Under the pieces are notes generated by a model. It did no database searches. It worked only from the letters and a program-made list of their open reading frames with translations, and was not told the DNA's origin. From positions 83,397 to 147,396 of the forward strand of contig NZ_CANLZW010000007.1 of NCBI RefSeq assembly GCF_947495625.1: DNA of 64,000 nucleotides. Direction: 5' to 3'. This document shows positions 24,967 through 34,046 of this stretch, piece by piece. The DNA comes from an uncultured Cocleimonas sp. (GTDB lineage: Bacteria > Pseudomonadota > Gammaproteobacteria > Thiotrichales > Thiotrichaceae). The first letter of the stretch is position 1. Every line of letters starts with the position of its first letter. The position numbers and the translations under genes are program-made.

Positions 24967-25416
24967 TTACGAATCTTTATTCTGTCTATCTATTAAGAAA
25001 TACGTTATTCCTAGCGCCAAAGTTACAGCAGCTGTTGATAGAATATACATTGGCCCAATATCATTGAAATCCAGAACAATAACTTTTCTTGCAATTGCCA
25101 CTAAGGCGGTTGAAATAACTAGTTTCAAAGGGATTATATTTGTTTTCAAATACAGAACTATATTTTGGTAAACCTCTACCCCTATTAAAACCATTAAAAA
25201 GGCTCCGAACAATTTTAATATATCAGATGCTTCAAGAATAAAAAGCGGAGGTGATAGTAGTTTCTCATAAAGCACAAATACAACATCTGCAACTCCCCAA
25301 AAAATAACTAGCACCATTAAAATGGCTAAAATGCTCATGGCAGCTCTAATTGCCTTGTTAAGCCATGCAATTAGTGGAATTTCATGGTCTACCGGTAATT
25401 CATCATGTTTATTCAT
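24967..25416 (-). CDS. PsiE-family membrane protein
   Basis: A 149-residue protein with four predicted helices, matching the phosphate-starvation-inducible PsiE family through FILEASDILKLFGAFLMVLIGVEVYQNI, the following VILDF-type segment (KVIVLDFND) and the final TYFLIDRQNK. Function is unknown; in E. coli psiE responds to phosphate and cAMP. Upstream of the exchanger gene on the same strand, so co-transcription is possible. Confidence 0.85.
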   Translation of the reverse strand: MNKHDELPVDHEIPLIAWLNKAIRAAMSILAILMVLVIFWGVADVVFVLYEKLLSPPLFILEASDILKLFGAFLMVLIGVEVYQNIVLYLKTNIIPLKLVISTALVAIARKVIVLDFNDIGPMYILSTAAVTLALGITYFLIDRQNKDS

Positions 25417-25649
25417 CTTTCAATACCAATTGTGGGTAGTTTGGGGGACTAACAGACTATTAATAAGGCCGATGGTTTTTTAATTTATTATCGTGCCGTT
25501 GGCCTACTTTTTTTGAGATTATTTAGAGAACTTCAGTAATTCTTTACTTATATCACAATAAATTTATTGCTTTTGTTTACTTTTTTCATTAACTGAACAA
25601 ATGGTAAGTATATTGATTTATTTTACTTAGATTTTTTATCGAGTAAGCA

Positions 25650-25680
25650 CCAAAACCTACTAAAAGTAGGGGGGTGACTA
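25650..25680 (+). repeat. Dispersed G-run element behind the radA fragment
   Basis: CCAAAACCTACTAAAAGTAG then GGGGGTGACTA. It lies eight bases downstream of the stop codon of the radA fragment, as the copy at 27771 lies behind intact radA. Confidence 0.9.
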
Positions 25681-25688
25681 TAATTCAC

Positions 25689-26163
25689 CTAAAGATAATC
25701 CAAAGCATCTTCCAGCCGCTGTGCTGTCATTATCTTCATATCAGGAATTGGTTTCTGTGGCATATTGCCTTTTGGAATGATGGCGCGTTTGTAGCCATGT
25801 TTAGCAGCTTCTTTGAGGCGATCTTCACCATTGGTTACTGGGCGAATTTCACCTGCTAAGCCAATCTCGCCAAAAACGGCTAGATCTGATGGGTGTGGTT
25901 TGTTTTTAAAGCTGGATAGGGCCGCGAGTATCATCGCTAAGTCGGCGCCGGTTTCGGTAATTTTTATTCCGCCGACTACATTGATGAAGACGTCTTGGTC
26001 AAACATCGATACACCACCGTGGCGATATAGAACCGCAAGTAACATATTGATACGGTTTTGTTCTAGGCCGATGACGACTCGTCTTGCTTGTTGCCCGTGG
26101 CTGTCATCAACGAGCGCCTGTACTTCAACTAACAGTGGGCGTGTGCCTTCTCGTGTAACCATG
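25689..26163 (-). pseudogene. Truncated radA copy, C-terminal third only
   Basis: Encodes residues corresponding to about 301-457 of the intact RadA at 27812-29185. By eye about 150 of 157 residues are identical, while the DNA differs at several dozen mostly silent sites. It lacks the zinc finger, the Walker A site and the KNRFG motif and so cannot be a working RadA. The frame is nevertheless intact and reads on for 17 codons into the joined ABC-exporter fragment on the opposite strand. The silent-site bias shows that the divergence built up while the sequence was still functional, which suggests import from a related lineage or an old duplication followed by recent truncation. Confidence 0.92.
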
Positions 26164-26237
26164 ATCAGTTGTTGGAGAGTTCGCCTCTGTATAAGCGGTT
26201 GTCTGAGTTGCAATTTCAGGAGCGGTCTGTGAGCTAG
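26160..26237 (+). pseudogene. 3' end fragment of an ABC exporter gene
   Basis: Encodes HDQLLESSPLYKRLSELQF and the final QERSVS, the last 25 codons plus stop of the exporter at 22006-23769, with one residue change (Glu to Gln) and a handful of silent changes. It is joined to the radA fragment in opposite orientation around 26158-26165, where both parents share ACCAT/CATGAT-like sequence. An element copy follows the stop codon as behind the parent gene. Confidence 0.9.
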
Positions 26238-26240
26238 ATT

Positions 26241-26277
26241 GAAAAAATAGCCTAAAAGGTAGGGGGTGTCTTTTTTT
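26241..26277 (+). repeat. Dispersed G-run element at the right end of the chimeric island
   Basis: GAAAAAATAGCCTAAAAGGT then AGGGGGTGTCTTTTTTT. It lies between the exporter fragment stop codon and the stop codon of the convergent PhyH gene, whose end it touches. Confidence 0.92.
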
Positions 26278-27100
26278 ACATATTACGTTTCATTTTGGCG
26301 CCTTCGTAAAGTACATCTGCAAAGGCATCATTAGCTTTGTCTCTGGCTAATCTGTTTTCTTCTGAATAGGTTTCACTAGGTCGAGGGACTTCTATAAAAT
26401 CATTAGAGACTGGTGCTCCTTGAATATGCATCACATGATGCTCACCACGAGCTGGCTTAACATCATCGCCTAAATAAGATTGCAAGGCTAAGCCAATCCG
26501 CCGACTATCACTATTGTTCGGTAATGAACCATGGACTAACCAAGGTCCATGAAAGGACATTTGTCCTGGGCGCAGGATTAAGTTCACTGCGGTTGATTTG
26601 TCTATGTCTGCTACTTCTTGTCCACGCGTTAAAATATTATCCTCACCAAACGTATCGTTGTGCTTAACCATTCCTTGGTGATGGGTTTTAGGTATTACCG
26701 CAACACAACCGTTTTCGAGATTACTGTGGGTTAATGCTAGCCAGCCTGTAGTCAAATTATTAGAAGCTAAACCCATATAAGTAGCGTCTTGATGCCAGCT
26801 GACATAGGAAGAAGATTTAGGTTCTTTGGCAAATAAAACAGTGCCCAATAAACTCATATTCTCGCCCACCAAAGAAGCGGCTGCAGAAACTATCTTTTTA
26901 TTGAAAGCAAGCTCAGCCATAAACGGGAATGAAATATGCGCGTTGTTACGATATCTGGCAGAAAACTGACCTGGGTAATCTAATTCAGCTTGCTCTAGTC
27001 GCGAAAGATAATAAGCTGCTTCGTCTTCACTCATGATATCTATAGGAGAAACCCAGCCAAATTCCCGGTAATGTTCTATTTGTTCTTTGCTCAGTGACAT
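26276..27100 (-). CDS. Phytanoyl-CoA dioxygenase (PhyH) family protein
   Basis: A 274-residue Fe(II)/2-oxoglutarate dioxygenase. The metal site is H103 and D105 (SWHQDATYMG) with the distal His at about 190 (WLVHGSLPNNS), and R200/R201 should bind 2-oxoglutarate. The family hydroxylates lipids, amino acids (such as ectoine and proline) or secondary metabolites; the substrate is not evident. A good start is the ATG at 27100 with AAGGAGT upstream. Its position between the chimeric island and radA, outside the ypjD-corB-radA operon, suggests an accessory gene. Confidence 0.9.
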   Translation of the reverse strand: MSLSKEQIEHYREFGWVSPIDIMSEDEAAYYLSRLEQAELDYPGQFSARYRNNAHISFPFMAELAFNKKIVSAAASLVGENMSLLGTVLFAKEPKSSSYVSWHQDATYMGLASNNLTTGWLALTHSNLENGCVAVIPKTHHQGMVKHNDTFGEDNILTRGQEVADIDKSTAVNLILRPGQMSFHGPWLVHGSLPNNSDSRRIGLALQSYLGDDVKPARGEHHVMHIQGAPVSNDFIEVPRPSETYSEENRLARDKANDAFADVLYEGAKMKRNM

Positions 27101-27285
27101 GGGTACTCCTTGTTACTTTTTAATTAAGTATAGGAATGATTAGATAAGATATTCAGAAAATGTTTTCACAAAATATTTTCACGAATTCATGACGGCTTTC
27201 GATTCTTTATTCTCGCTTAAAATCAGGTGAGAGTTATATCAATTAAGCATATTTTTTTGATAAAAGCAGGGAGGGTAATACCCGC

Positions 27286-27699
27286 TTACGGCAAAATTAT
27301 ATATTTGCCAATAATAACTTTAAATTCTTTGTAGTCTCGCCACTTTTCTTGGAAATTGTATTCATCGTATGAATGCATATTGATTGAATAGGTATCTCCA
27401 TTTTTGCTTTGGTAAGTTGTAGGGTTAGTCTCCCAACCACAACAAACAAAACGTAGCCTTTTTAAGTTGAACTTTTTGTGTAAGAAGTCTTCGACGATTT
27501 TGGCTTGTACTCCTGAAACTGAGTAATAAGATTCAAAAAGAACGGCTGGAGCTTTTTCGACTTTTTTGCAGCTTTGGAACGTTAGCTCGGTAGGTTTTAA
27601 ATTTAATTCTTGAAGGAAGTCTATGCAATCTTCTTTCTTGCTAGATGTTGCTAGAGAAGGGATAAATAAAAGACAAAGTAATAGAGTGGTGATTTTCAT
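27286..27699 (-). CDS. Small secreted protein, DUF4952-like
   Basis: A 137-residue protein with a signal peptide (about residues 1-19) and five cysteines after it. The pattern KPTELTFQSCKK, YYSVSGVQAKIVEDFLHKKF, LRFVCCGWE and YSINMHSYDEYN resembles the DUF4952 family of small exported proteins of unknown function. The match is from memory and only moderately sure. It is flanked by single-gene units and by the element copy behind radA. Confidence 0.65.
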   Translation of the reverse strand: MKITTLLLCLLFIPSLATSSKKEDCIDFLQELNLKPTELTFQSCKKVEKAPAVLFESYYSVSGVQAKIVEDFLHKKFNLKRLRFVCCGWETNPTTYQSKNGDTYSINMHSYDEYNFQEKWRDYKEFKVIIGKYIILP

Positions 27700-27770
27700 C
27701 TTCTGATTTACTGTTTAATTAGTAAGAGTTTTATTAGTTTAACATTCCAAATTATAGATGTGTTAATTTG

Positions 27771-27803
27771 AAAAAAGTGCCGAAAAGGTAGGGGGTGTCC
27801 TTT
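27771..27803 (+). repeat. Dispersed G-run element behind intact radA
   Basis: AAAAAAGTGCCGAAAAGGTA then GGGGGTGTCCTTT, eight bases downstream of the radA stop codon on the opposite strand. Confidence 0.9.
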
Positions 27804-27811
27804 AAACTCTA

Positions 27812-29185
27812 CTACAAGTAATCCAGAGCATCTTCCAATCGCTGTGCTGTCATTATCTTCATTCCAGGAATCGGTTTCTGCGGCATATTACCTTTTGGAA
27901 TAATAGCGCGTTTATAGCCGTGTTTTGCGGCTTCTTTGAGGCGTTCTTCGCCATTGGGTACGGGGCGAATTTCACCTGCTAAGCCAATTTCGCCAAACAC
28001 CACTAGATCTGATGGATGCGGTTTGTTTTTAAAACTGGATAGGGCCGCGAGTATCATCGCTAAGTCGGCGCCGGTTTCGGTAATTTTCATTCCGCCGACA
28101 ACGTTAATGAATACATCTTGGTCAAACATCGATACACCGCCGTGGCGATGAAGTACTGCGAGTAGCATGGCAATTCTGTTTTGTTCTAAACCGATTACAA
28201 CTCGTCGTGCCTGTTGTCCGTGACTATCATCAACGAGTGCTTGTACTTCTACTAGCAAAGGTCGTGTGCCTTCGCGTGTAACCATTATCACACTGCCGGC
28301 TACGGGTGTTTCATGTCGGGAAAGGAATATGGCTGACGGGTTATTTACGCCGATCAGACCTTTTTCGGTCATTGCGAATACGCCAAGTTCATTGACTGCG
28401 CCAAAACGATTTTTTACTGCGCGCAAGATTCTATAGCGTCCACCGGGATCACCTTCAAAATAGAGTACAGTATCGACCATATGTTCCAATACGCGTGGGC
28501 CAGCGAGTGTGCCTTCTTTGGTGACGTGGCCCGCAATAAATAGTGAGGTGTTGGTTTGTTTGGCGAAACGTGTGAGTCTTGCGGTGGCTTCACGTACTTG
28601 GCTAACACCACCGGGGGCTGAATTGAGTTCTTCGGTGTGGATGGTTTGTATCGAGTCGATCACCATCACATCGGGTTTTTCATGCATGGCATGTTCGATA
28701 ATGCGTTCTACACAGGTTTCTGTGAGTAAGCGTAATGGTTCGGTGGGGAGTTCTAAACGCGTGGCGCGCATCGAGACTTGCTGCAATGATTCCTCGCCGG
28801 TGACATAGAGCGTGCGCAGATCAGACAGGCTGGCGAGTACTTGAATCAATATGGTTGATTTACCAATGCCGGGGTCACCGCCAATGAGTGTAACTGAGCC
28901 TTGGACTAATCCGCCACCTAAGGTGCGATCGAGTTCGGATAGTCCTGTCTTGGTGCGTGGTACGGCTTTAAGGTCGATGTCTTTAATCGATTTAATTTGC
29001 CCGACATCACCCGAATAACTTTGAAAACGGCTACCTTTTGCTGCCACTGTGCCCGCTGCTGAACTACTTTGTACGGCGTTTTCTTCAAGTGTGTTCCATT
29101 CCTTGCATTCACTGCATTGGCCTTCCCACTTGATGTGGACGGTGCCACAGGAGGTGCAATGATATTCAGTCTTAGGTTTTGCCAT
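27812..29185 (-). CDS. radA: DNA repair protein RadA
   Basis: A 457-residue RadA/Sms protein. Zinc finger C10, C13, C24, C27 (CTSCG and CSECKEW), RecA-like ATPase with Walker A GGDPGIGKST at about residues 93-102, the RadA signature KNRFG near residue 260 and a LonP-like C-terminal domain. RadA promotes branch migration during homologous recombination, including integration of DNA taken up by natural transformation. It is the last gene of the ypjD-corB-radA operon, three bases behind corB. A truncated diverged copy lies 1.6 kb downstream. Confidence 0.97.
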   Translation of the reverse strand: MAKPKTEYHCTSCGTVHIKWEGQCSECKEWNTLEENAVQSSSAAGTVAAKGSRFQSYSGDVGQIKSIKDIDLKAVPRTKTGLSELDRTLGGGLVQGSVTLIGGDPGIGKSTILIQVLASLSDLRTLYVTGEESLQQVSMRATRLELPTEPLRLLTETCVERIIEHAMHEKPDVMVIDSIQTIHTEELNSAPGGVSQVREATARLTRFAKQTNTSLFIAGHVTKEGTLAGPRVLEHMVDTVLYFEGDPGGRYRILRAVKNRFGAVNELGVFAMTEKGLIGVNNPSAIFLSRHETPVAGSVIMVTREGTRPLLVEVQALVDDSHGQQARRVVIGLEQNRIAMLLAVLHRHGGVSMFDQDVFINVVGGMKITETGADLAMILAALSSFKNKPHPSDLVVFGEIGLAGEIRPVPNGEERLKEAAKHGYKRAIIPKGNMPQKPIPGMKIMTAQRLEDALDYL

Positions 29186-29188
29186 TTT

Positions 29189-30475
29189 TTAATCTTCTAT
29201 GATGCGTCTGTGATCATTAATTCGTGGATAAAGAATCAGTGTTTTTATCACATTATTTTGTGTTTTTCTGATTTCCATCGGGTAGTCGTTTATCAGGATG
29301 CTGGTTCCCGGTGTAGGTATATGTCCGAGTTCTTCTGTAACGAGACCATTAATGGTTTTCGCGCCGTCGGTAGGTAGTTCCATATTCAATTGACGATTGA
29401 TGTCACGAATATGCATGGCACCTTCGATCCAGATCGAACCGTCTTCGTTTACTTTTGCTTCGTAATCGAAGTTGGCTGGCGATGTTGAAAATTGCCCAAC
29501 AATTTCTTCTAGAATATCTTCGAGTGTTACAAGTCCCTGGATATCGCCATATTCATCGACAACTAATGACATGCGGCGGCGTTCGTCCTGAAAGTTAATC
29601 AATTGCTGCGTTAGTGGGACACCTTCTGGGGTAAAGTGTGCGGGCGATATGAGGTTTTCAAAGCGCTCGCGATCCATTTTGTCTTCATGGAACAAAGGCA
29701 TGATGCGGCGTAAATGCAAGAAGCCAACAATATTATTAATACTGCCTCGGTAAATCAGTAGGCGGGTAAAATTACTGCGCAGGATTTGTTCTTCAATATC
29801 ATTCCAGTCATCCGTAAGGTCGATGCCGCTGATATCGGTTCGTGGAATCATAATATCTTCGACGGTGATTGATTCCATATCCAGAACACGCATAAGCATG
29901 TCTTGGTGGTTCTCGGGGATTAATCCGCTGGCTTCAATGACGACGGTTTTAAGTTCTTCGTGACTCAGTGATTGATCATCGGTGGCATGAGGGTCAACCC
30001 CCACCAGACGCACCACCATATTTGCAAAGAGATTTATTACCCAAACCAGAGGGTAAGCAAACTTCAGCATAACTACATATACATAAGATGCAGGCAGTGC
30101 AATCTGTTCTGAGCGCAACGCAGCAATGGTTTTTGGGGTGACTTCGGCAAACACTAACAGAGCTAAGGTTAACAGTCCTGTGGAGATGGCTACACCAGCG
30201 CTACCGCCCAGAAGAAAACCGAGATAGGTGGCTAATTGAGTGATGAGGATATTAACCAGATTGTTGCCAATCAGAATCACGCCGATTAGCCTGTCTGGTT
30301 TTTGCAGGAGTTGCATTGCGAGTTTCGCGCCTTTGTTCTTTTTCGAAAGGTGCTTAAGTTTGTAGCGATTTAACGACATTAATGCCGTTTCTGTTCCTGA
30401 GAAAAATGCTGACATGAAAAATAGAATCATGAGCACCAGGAATAATATTCCTACTGGAATTTCATTGATGTCCAC
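29189..30475 (-). CDS. HlyC/CorC-family transporter with CBS domains (YfjD/CorB)
   Basis: A 428-residue protein with an N-terminal CNNM/DUF21 membrane domain (about residues 1-190, FMSAFFSGTETALMSLNRY), two CBS domains (about 205-330, DIMIPRTDISGID and SLVVDEYGDIQGLVTLEDILEEIVG) and a C-terminal CorC_HlyC domain. Such proteins move Mg2+ or sense its level. The start is GTG at 30473-30475, five bases after the ypjD stop codon, without a clear ribosome site, so translational coupling is likely. In E. coli the homologous yfjD also lies next to ypjD and ffh. Confidence 0.93.
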   Translation of the reverse strand: MDINEIPVGILFLVLMILFFMSAFFSGTETALMSLNRYKLKHLSKKNKGAKLAMQLLQKPDRLIGVILIGNNLVNILITQLATYLGFLLGGSAGVAISTGLLTLALLVFAEVTPKTIAALRSEQIALPASYVYVVMLKFAYPLVWVINLFANMVVRLVGVDPHATDDQSLSHEELKTVVIEASGLIPENHQDMLMRVLDMESITVEDIMIPRTDISGIDLTDDWNDIEEQILRSNFTRLLIYRGSINNIVGFLHLRRIMPLFHEDKMDRERFENLISPAHFTPEGVPLTQQLINFQDERRRMSLVVDEYGDIQGLVTLEDILEEIVGQFSTSPANFDYEAKVNEDGSIWIEGAMHIRDINRQLNMELPTDGAKTINGLVTEELGHIPTPGTSILINDYPMEIRKTQNNVIKTLILYPRINDHRRIIED

Positions 30476-30480
30476 GTGTA

Positions 30481-31341
30481 TTAACTATTTCTTTCTAAAA
30501 GTAGGGGGGTGTCAATTTGAGCTATTGGTTTATCGACAATAAATTCCTGAATGAATTTTGAGCCAAAAAAAGCCAATGCCAATACAAAAAATCCTGCGAG
30601 GGTCCAGCGAACGGCTATTTTACCACGCCAGCCATATTTCCATCGTCCAATTAGTAGTGAAGTAAAAATCACCCAGGAGATAATGGAGAGAATGGTTTTG
30701 TGCGCGACATTCGAGCCAAATAGGTTTTCAAGATAATAGAAACCGGTAACGAGACTGATCGTTAATAAAATCACGCCAATGTTAATCAGCCTGAATAGGA
30801 AGTGTTCCATATCTTCAAGCGAAGGAAGTGTACGAATGAAGCCATTGTTTTGGCGGTTATGCAAGTGCTTGTTCTGGGTATGTAACAGCAGTGACTGGAA
30901 TGATGCCAGCATTAATACGCTGTAAGCTAACAGTGAAATTAAAATATGAATGCCCAGACCGCTATGCATATGCACGACTCTTTCTGAGCCTGAGCCAATG
31001 GTGCTGCTAAGCAGGCTGATTACCGTAATAGGGAGTACAATAATGGCTAGTGACTCGATCCTTCTGGTGATGGTTGTTATAAACAGTAATAGACTGATAA
31101 ACCACATGACATAAGAAGATAAGGTAAAGAAGCTAAATGATAACGGCTCTCCATTCATTAAAGGCGTATGAATACTTATAATGTGAATGGCTAGAGCAAT
31201 AAACCAGACAATAAAAAAGTATTTTCTTTTGTCTTTACAGGTATCAGGATTTTCTATGCTGGCACGAACACAGGCAGTTATCATATACCAACTGATTAAA
31301 TAGAATATAATCGCCGCAAAGTTCAATAAGTTAGCTGTCAT
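30481..31341 (-). CDS. CcsA-like cytochrome c assembly membrane protein, YpjD
   Basis: A 286-residue inner-membrane protein with about eight helices of the CcsA/CcmC/YpjD family. The conserved His residues lie in VVHMHSGLGIHILISLLAY and the later WVIFTSLLIGRWKYGWRGKIAVRWTL segment is typical of YpjD. YpjD is of unclear function; family members handle haem. The last ten codons (DTPLLLERNS) are supplied by a copy of the dispersed G-run element, so the C-terminus has been reshaped by it. First gene of the ypjD-corB-radA operon, divergent from ffh as in E. coli. Confidence 0.88.
   Translation of the reverse strand: MTANLLNFAAIIFYLISWYMITACVRASIENPDTCKDKRKYFFIVWFIALAIHIISIHTPLMNGEPLSFSFFTLSSYVMWFISLLLFITTITRRIESLAIIVLPITVISLLSSTIGSGSERVVHMHSGLGIHILISLLAYSVLMLASFQSLLLHTQNKHLHNRQNNGFIRTLPSLEDMEHFLFRLINIGVILLTISLVTGFYYLENLFGSNVAHKTILSIISWVIFTSLLIGRWKYGWRGKIAVRWTLAGFFVLALAFFGSKFIQEFIVDKPIAQIDTPLLLERNS
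30488..30518 (+). repeat. Dispersed G-run element inside the 3' end of ypjD
   Basis: TTTCTTTCTAAAAGTAGGGG then GGTGTCAATTT, antisense to the gene. On the coding strand it reads DTPLLLERN just before the stop codon, and it lies about 12 bases before the corB start. Confidence 0.9.
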
Positions 31342-31591
31342 GAGTTATCGTCTGTTTGATCTCTTTATAATATCTTTGATTTACTGGGATGAAATTTTGT
31401 TAGTCTCTAATTATAATGCGTGTCGACTAAGATATTCATTATAGAGTAATGAAAGCTAATGTTATACTAGACGATTACTTGTCGTTTAAAAAAATTAATT
31501 AAAGAATAACTTTTTATTTATAGAGTTGTTTTAAGGCTCATTTTAGAGCCTATTTTAAAGAAAAGAACAAAACATAAAAGAGTATTTATAG

Positions 31592-32971
31592 ATGTTTGAG
31601 AATTTAAGTGATCGTCTTTCCCATACAGTCAAGAAACTAAAAGGTCAGGCGCGACTAACAGAAGACAATATTAAAGATGCTATGCGTGAAGTTCGCATGG
31701 CTTTATTGGAAGCGGATGTTGCGCTACCAGTTGTTAGAACCTTTGTTGATAAAGTCAAAGAACGCGCCATTGGTGTTGAAGTGCAGGGGAGTTTGTCTCC
31801 TGGTCAGGCGCTGGTTAAAGTTGTTAATGACGAACTTGTCAAAATCATGGGTGAGGCAAACGAGTCTCTTGATTTAAATGCTCAACCACCAGCTGTTGTG
31901 TTAATGGCGGGTTTGCAAGGTGCTGGTAAAACAACCACTGCAGGTAAATTAGCCAAACTTCTTCAAGAAAGAGAAAAGAAGACTGTCGCAATGGTGAGTT
32001 GTGACGTTTATCGTCCAGCGGCGATTAAGCAGTTAGAGACATTGGCAGGTCAGGTTGAAGCAACCTTCATCGAAAGTGATGTAGGGCAGTCACCTGTTGA
32101 TATCGCAAAGGCTGCTTTAGAGTATGCCAAGCGAAATCATATCGATGTGCTGTTAGTGGATACAGCAGGTCGATTACATGTTGATACTGACATGATGGAA
32201 GAAATTCAATTAATCCATGCAGCGGTTAATCCAGTAGAGACTTTATTTGTCGTTGACGCTATGACAGGTCAAGATGCAGCGAATACCGCAAAAGCATTTG
32301 GTGATGCATTGCCACTAACCGGTGTTGTATTGACCAAAGCTGATGGTGATGCACGTGGTGGTGCAGCCCTATCTGTACGTGAAGTGACTGGCAAGCCAAT
32401 CAAATTCATCGGTATGGGTGAAAAGATTGATGAGCTAGAGCCGTTCCATCCAGAGAGAATGGCTTCTCGTATCCTTGGAATGGGAGACGTACTTTCTTTA
32501 GTAGAGGAAGCGCAGCGTAAAGTTGACCATAAAGATGCCCAGCAATTAGCAAAGAAGCTGAATAGGGGTAAAGGTTTCGATTTGGAGGATTTGCGTAATC
32601 AAATGCTTCAAATGCAAAAGATGGGTGGCATGGGTGGCTTAATGGATAAGTTGCCAGGAATGGGTAAGATGACTCAGGCCGTTCAAGATGGTGCTGGCGA
32701 TAAAGAAGTAAATCGCATGGTTGCTATCATTAATTCGATGACGCCAAAAGAAAGACGTTTTCCTGCGGTCATCAAAGGTTCACATAAAAAGCGTATCGCT
32801 GCAGGTTGCGGTCTGCAAATTCAAGACGTTAATCGTTTACTCAAGCAACATAAGCAAATGAGTAAAATGATGAAAAAATTTAAAGGTGGCGGCTTGAAGA
32901 AAATGATGCGTGGCATGAAAGGTCAAATGCCTCCCGGAATGGGTGGCGGTGGTGGTTTTCCCGGTATGTAG
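31592..32971 (+). CDS. ffh: Signal recognition particle protein Ffh
   Basis: A 459-residue SRP54 protein: N domain, G domain with MAGLQGAGKTTTAGKLA (about residues 103-119), DTAGRLHVD and TKADGDARGG, then the Met-rich M domain ending GGGGGFPGM. With 4.5S RNA it directs inner-membrane proteins to FtsY. The gene is divergent from ypjD across 250 bases and is the head of the conserved ffh-rpsP-rimM-trmD-rplS order. Confidence 0.98.
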   Translation: MFENLSDRLSHTVKKLKGQARLTEDNIKDAMREVRMALLEADVALPVVRTFVDKVKERAIGVEVQGSLSPGQALVKVVNDELVKIMGEANESLDLNAQPPAVVLMAGLQGAGKTTTAGKLAKLLQEREKKTVAMVSCDVYRPAAIKQLETLAGQVEATFIESDVGQSPVDIAKAALEYAKRNHIDVLLVDTAGRLHVDTDMMEEIQLIHAAVNPVETLFVVDAMTGQDAANTAKAFGDALPLTGVVLTKADGDARGGAALSVREVTGKPIKFIGMGEKIDELEPFHPERMASRILGMGDVLSLVEEAQRKVDHKDAQQLAKKLNRGKGFDLEDLRNQMLQMQKMGGMGGLMDKLPGMGKMTQAVQDGAGDKEVNRMVAIINSMTPKERRFPAVIKGSHKKRIAAGCGLQIQDVNRLLKQHKQMSKMMKKFKGGGLKKMMRGMKGQMPPGMGGGGGFPGM

Positions 32972-33236
32972 ATTCTGGAATTTAGGGTACAATCTGATTT
33001 CTGGAAGCACTTTTTAAATGCAAAATGACCAGTAATAATTAAAACTGGCACTTTTCGTTTATTTCATTAGAAAATATACTTTCTTTTTCAAATAAAAAGC
33101 GTAGAATTGCGCGATTATTTTTCTGTTGCTTTAGGGCAAGATAGTTAGTTGCTCGTATTTTGTGATTCATTCATATCCTAGATATAAATGAAGAACGATT
33201 TGTTGAGTATTTAGCGTTAATTGAGATTTTAAGATT

Positions 33237-33494
33237 ATGGTTACAATCCGTATGGCTCGTGGCGGTTCTAAGAAACGTCCTTTTTACAAAATTGTTGTTA
33301 CTGATTCACGTAAGCCACGTGACAGTGGATATATTGAAAGACTAGGATTTTTTAATCCTCGTGCAACTGGTCAGGAAGTTCGTTTAGAGCTTAAGCAAGA
33401 CCGTGTTGATCATTGGATCAAAGAAGGTGCGCAACTTTCTACACGTATCTCTACTTTATTAAAAGAGTCAGCTAAAACTGCTGTAGCTTCTTAA
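33237..33494 (+). CDS. rpsP: 30S ribosomal protein S16
   Basis: An 85-residue protein starting [20 protein letters not shown], the S16 signature, with [13 protein letters not shown]. It binds 16S rRNA and aids 30S assembly. First gene of the rpsP-rimM-trmD-rplS operon; the 265-base gap after ffh probably contains the operon promoter (a TAGAAT -10-like box lies near 33103). Confidence 0.98.
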   Translation: MVTIRMARGGSKKRPFYKIVVTDSRKPRDSGYIERLGFFNPRATGQEVRLELKQDRVDHWIKEGAQLSTRISTLLKESAKTAVAS

Positions 33495-33512
33495 TTAGAT
33501 TGATTCGGCTGT

Positions 33513-34040
33513 ATGAGCCAATCTAACGATTACATCATTCTGGGAGAAATCTCCGGAGTACATGGAATAAAAGGATGGGTTAAGGTTTTCTCTCATACTT
33601 CTCCTCGTGAACAAATCACTGAATACAAAGAGTGGTTTATCAAGAGAAGAGGGGATGATTGGAAGCCAATAAAGGTTGTCGATGGTAAAAAGCAGGGTAA
33701 GAATATTATCGCTTTGCTTGAAAATACTCACTATCGCGATCAGGCTGAAGCATTTGTAGGTTCTGAAATTGCTATCCATAAGGATCAGTTGAAAGAACTC
33801 GCTGAAGGTCAATACTACTGGAGGGACTTAATTGGTCTTTCTGTAGAGACAAAAGAAGGTGAAAAGCTAGGAATAATTGACTGGCTTTTCGATACTGGCA
33901 GTAACGATGTTTTAATTGTTAAAGATACTGACGGTACAGAGATCAAAGAGCGTATGCTGCCTTATATTATGGGTGATGTTATACAGTCGATTGATCTTGA
34001 AAAGTCCTTGATGATTGTTGATTGGGATCCAGAGTTTTAG
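33513..34040 (+). CDS. rimM: Ribosome maturation factor RimM
   Basis: A 175-residue two-domain protein: N-terminal RimM barrel (LGEISGVHGIKGWVKVFSHT) and C-terminal PRC barrel (YYWRDLIGLSVETKEGEKLG). It helps fold the 3' domain of 16S rRNA and binds S19. It lies 18 bases behind rpsP and six bases before trmD. Confidence 0.97.
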   Translation: MSQSNDYIILGEISGVHGIKGWVKVFSHTSPREQITEYKEWFIKRRGDDWKPIKVVDGKKQGKNIIALLENTHYRDQAEAFVGSEIAIHKDQLKELAEGQYYWRDLIGLSVETKEGEKLGIIDWLFDTGSNDVLIVKDTDGTEIKERMLPYIMGDVIQSIDLEKSLMIVDWDPEF

Positions 34041-34046
34041 GTTCTC

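Noticed and set aside
25650..27100. Insertion sequence or prophage
   Set aside because: I see no transposase, integrase or terminal inverted repeats around the chimeric island or elsewhere in the window.
30129..30147. TTTTTGGGGTGACTTCGG inside corB as an element copy
   Set aside because: It encodes the conserved EVTPKTIA motif of the CorC/HlyC family, so the resemblance to GGGGTGACTT is explained by protein conservation.
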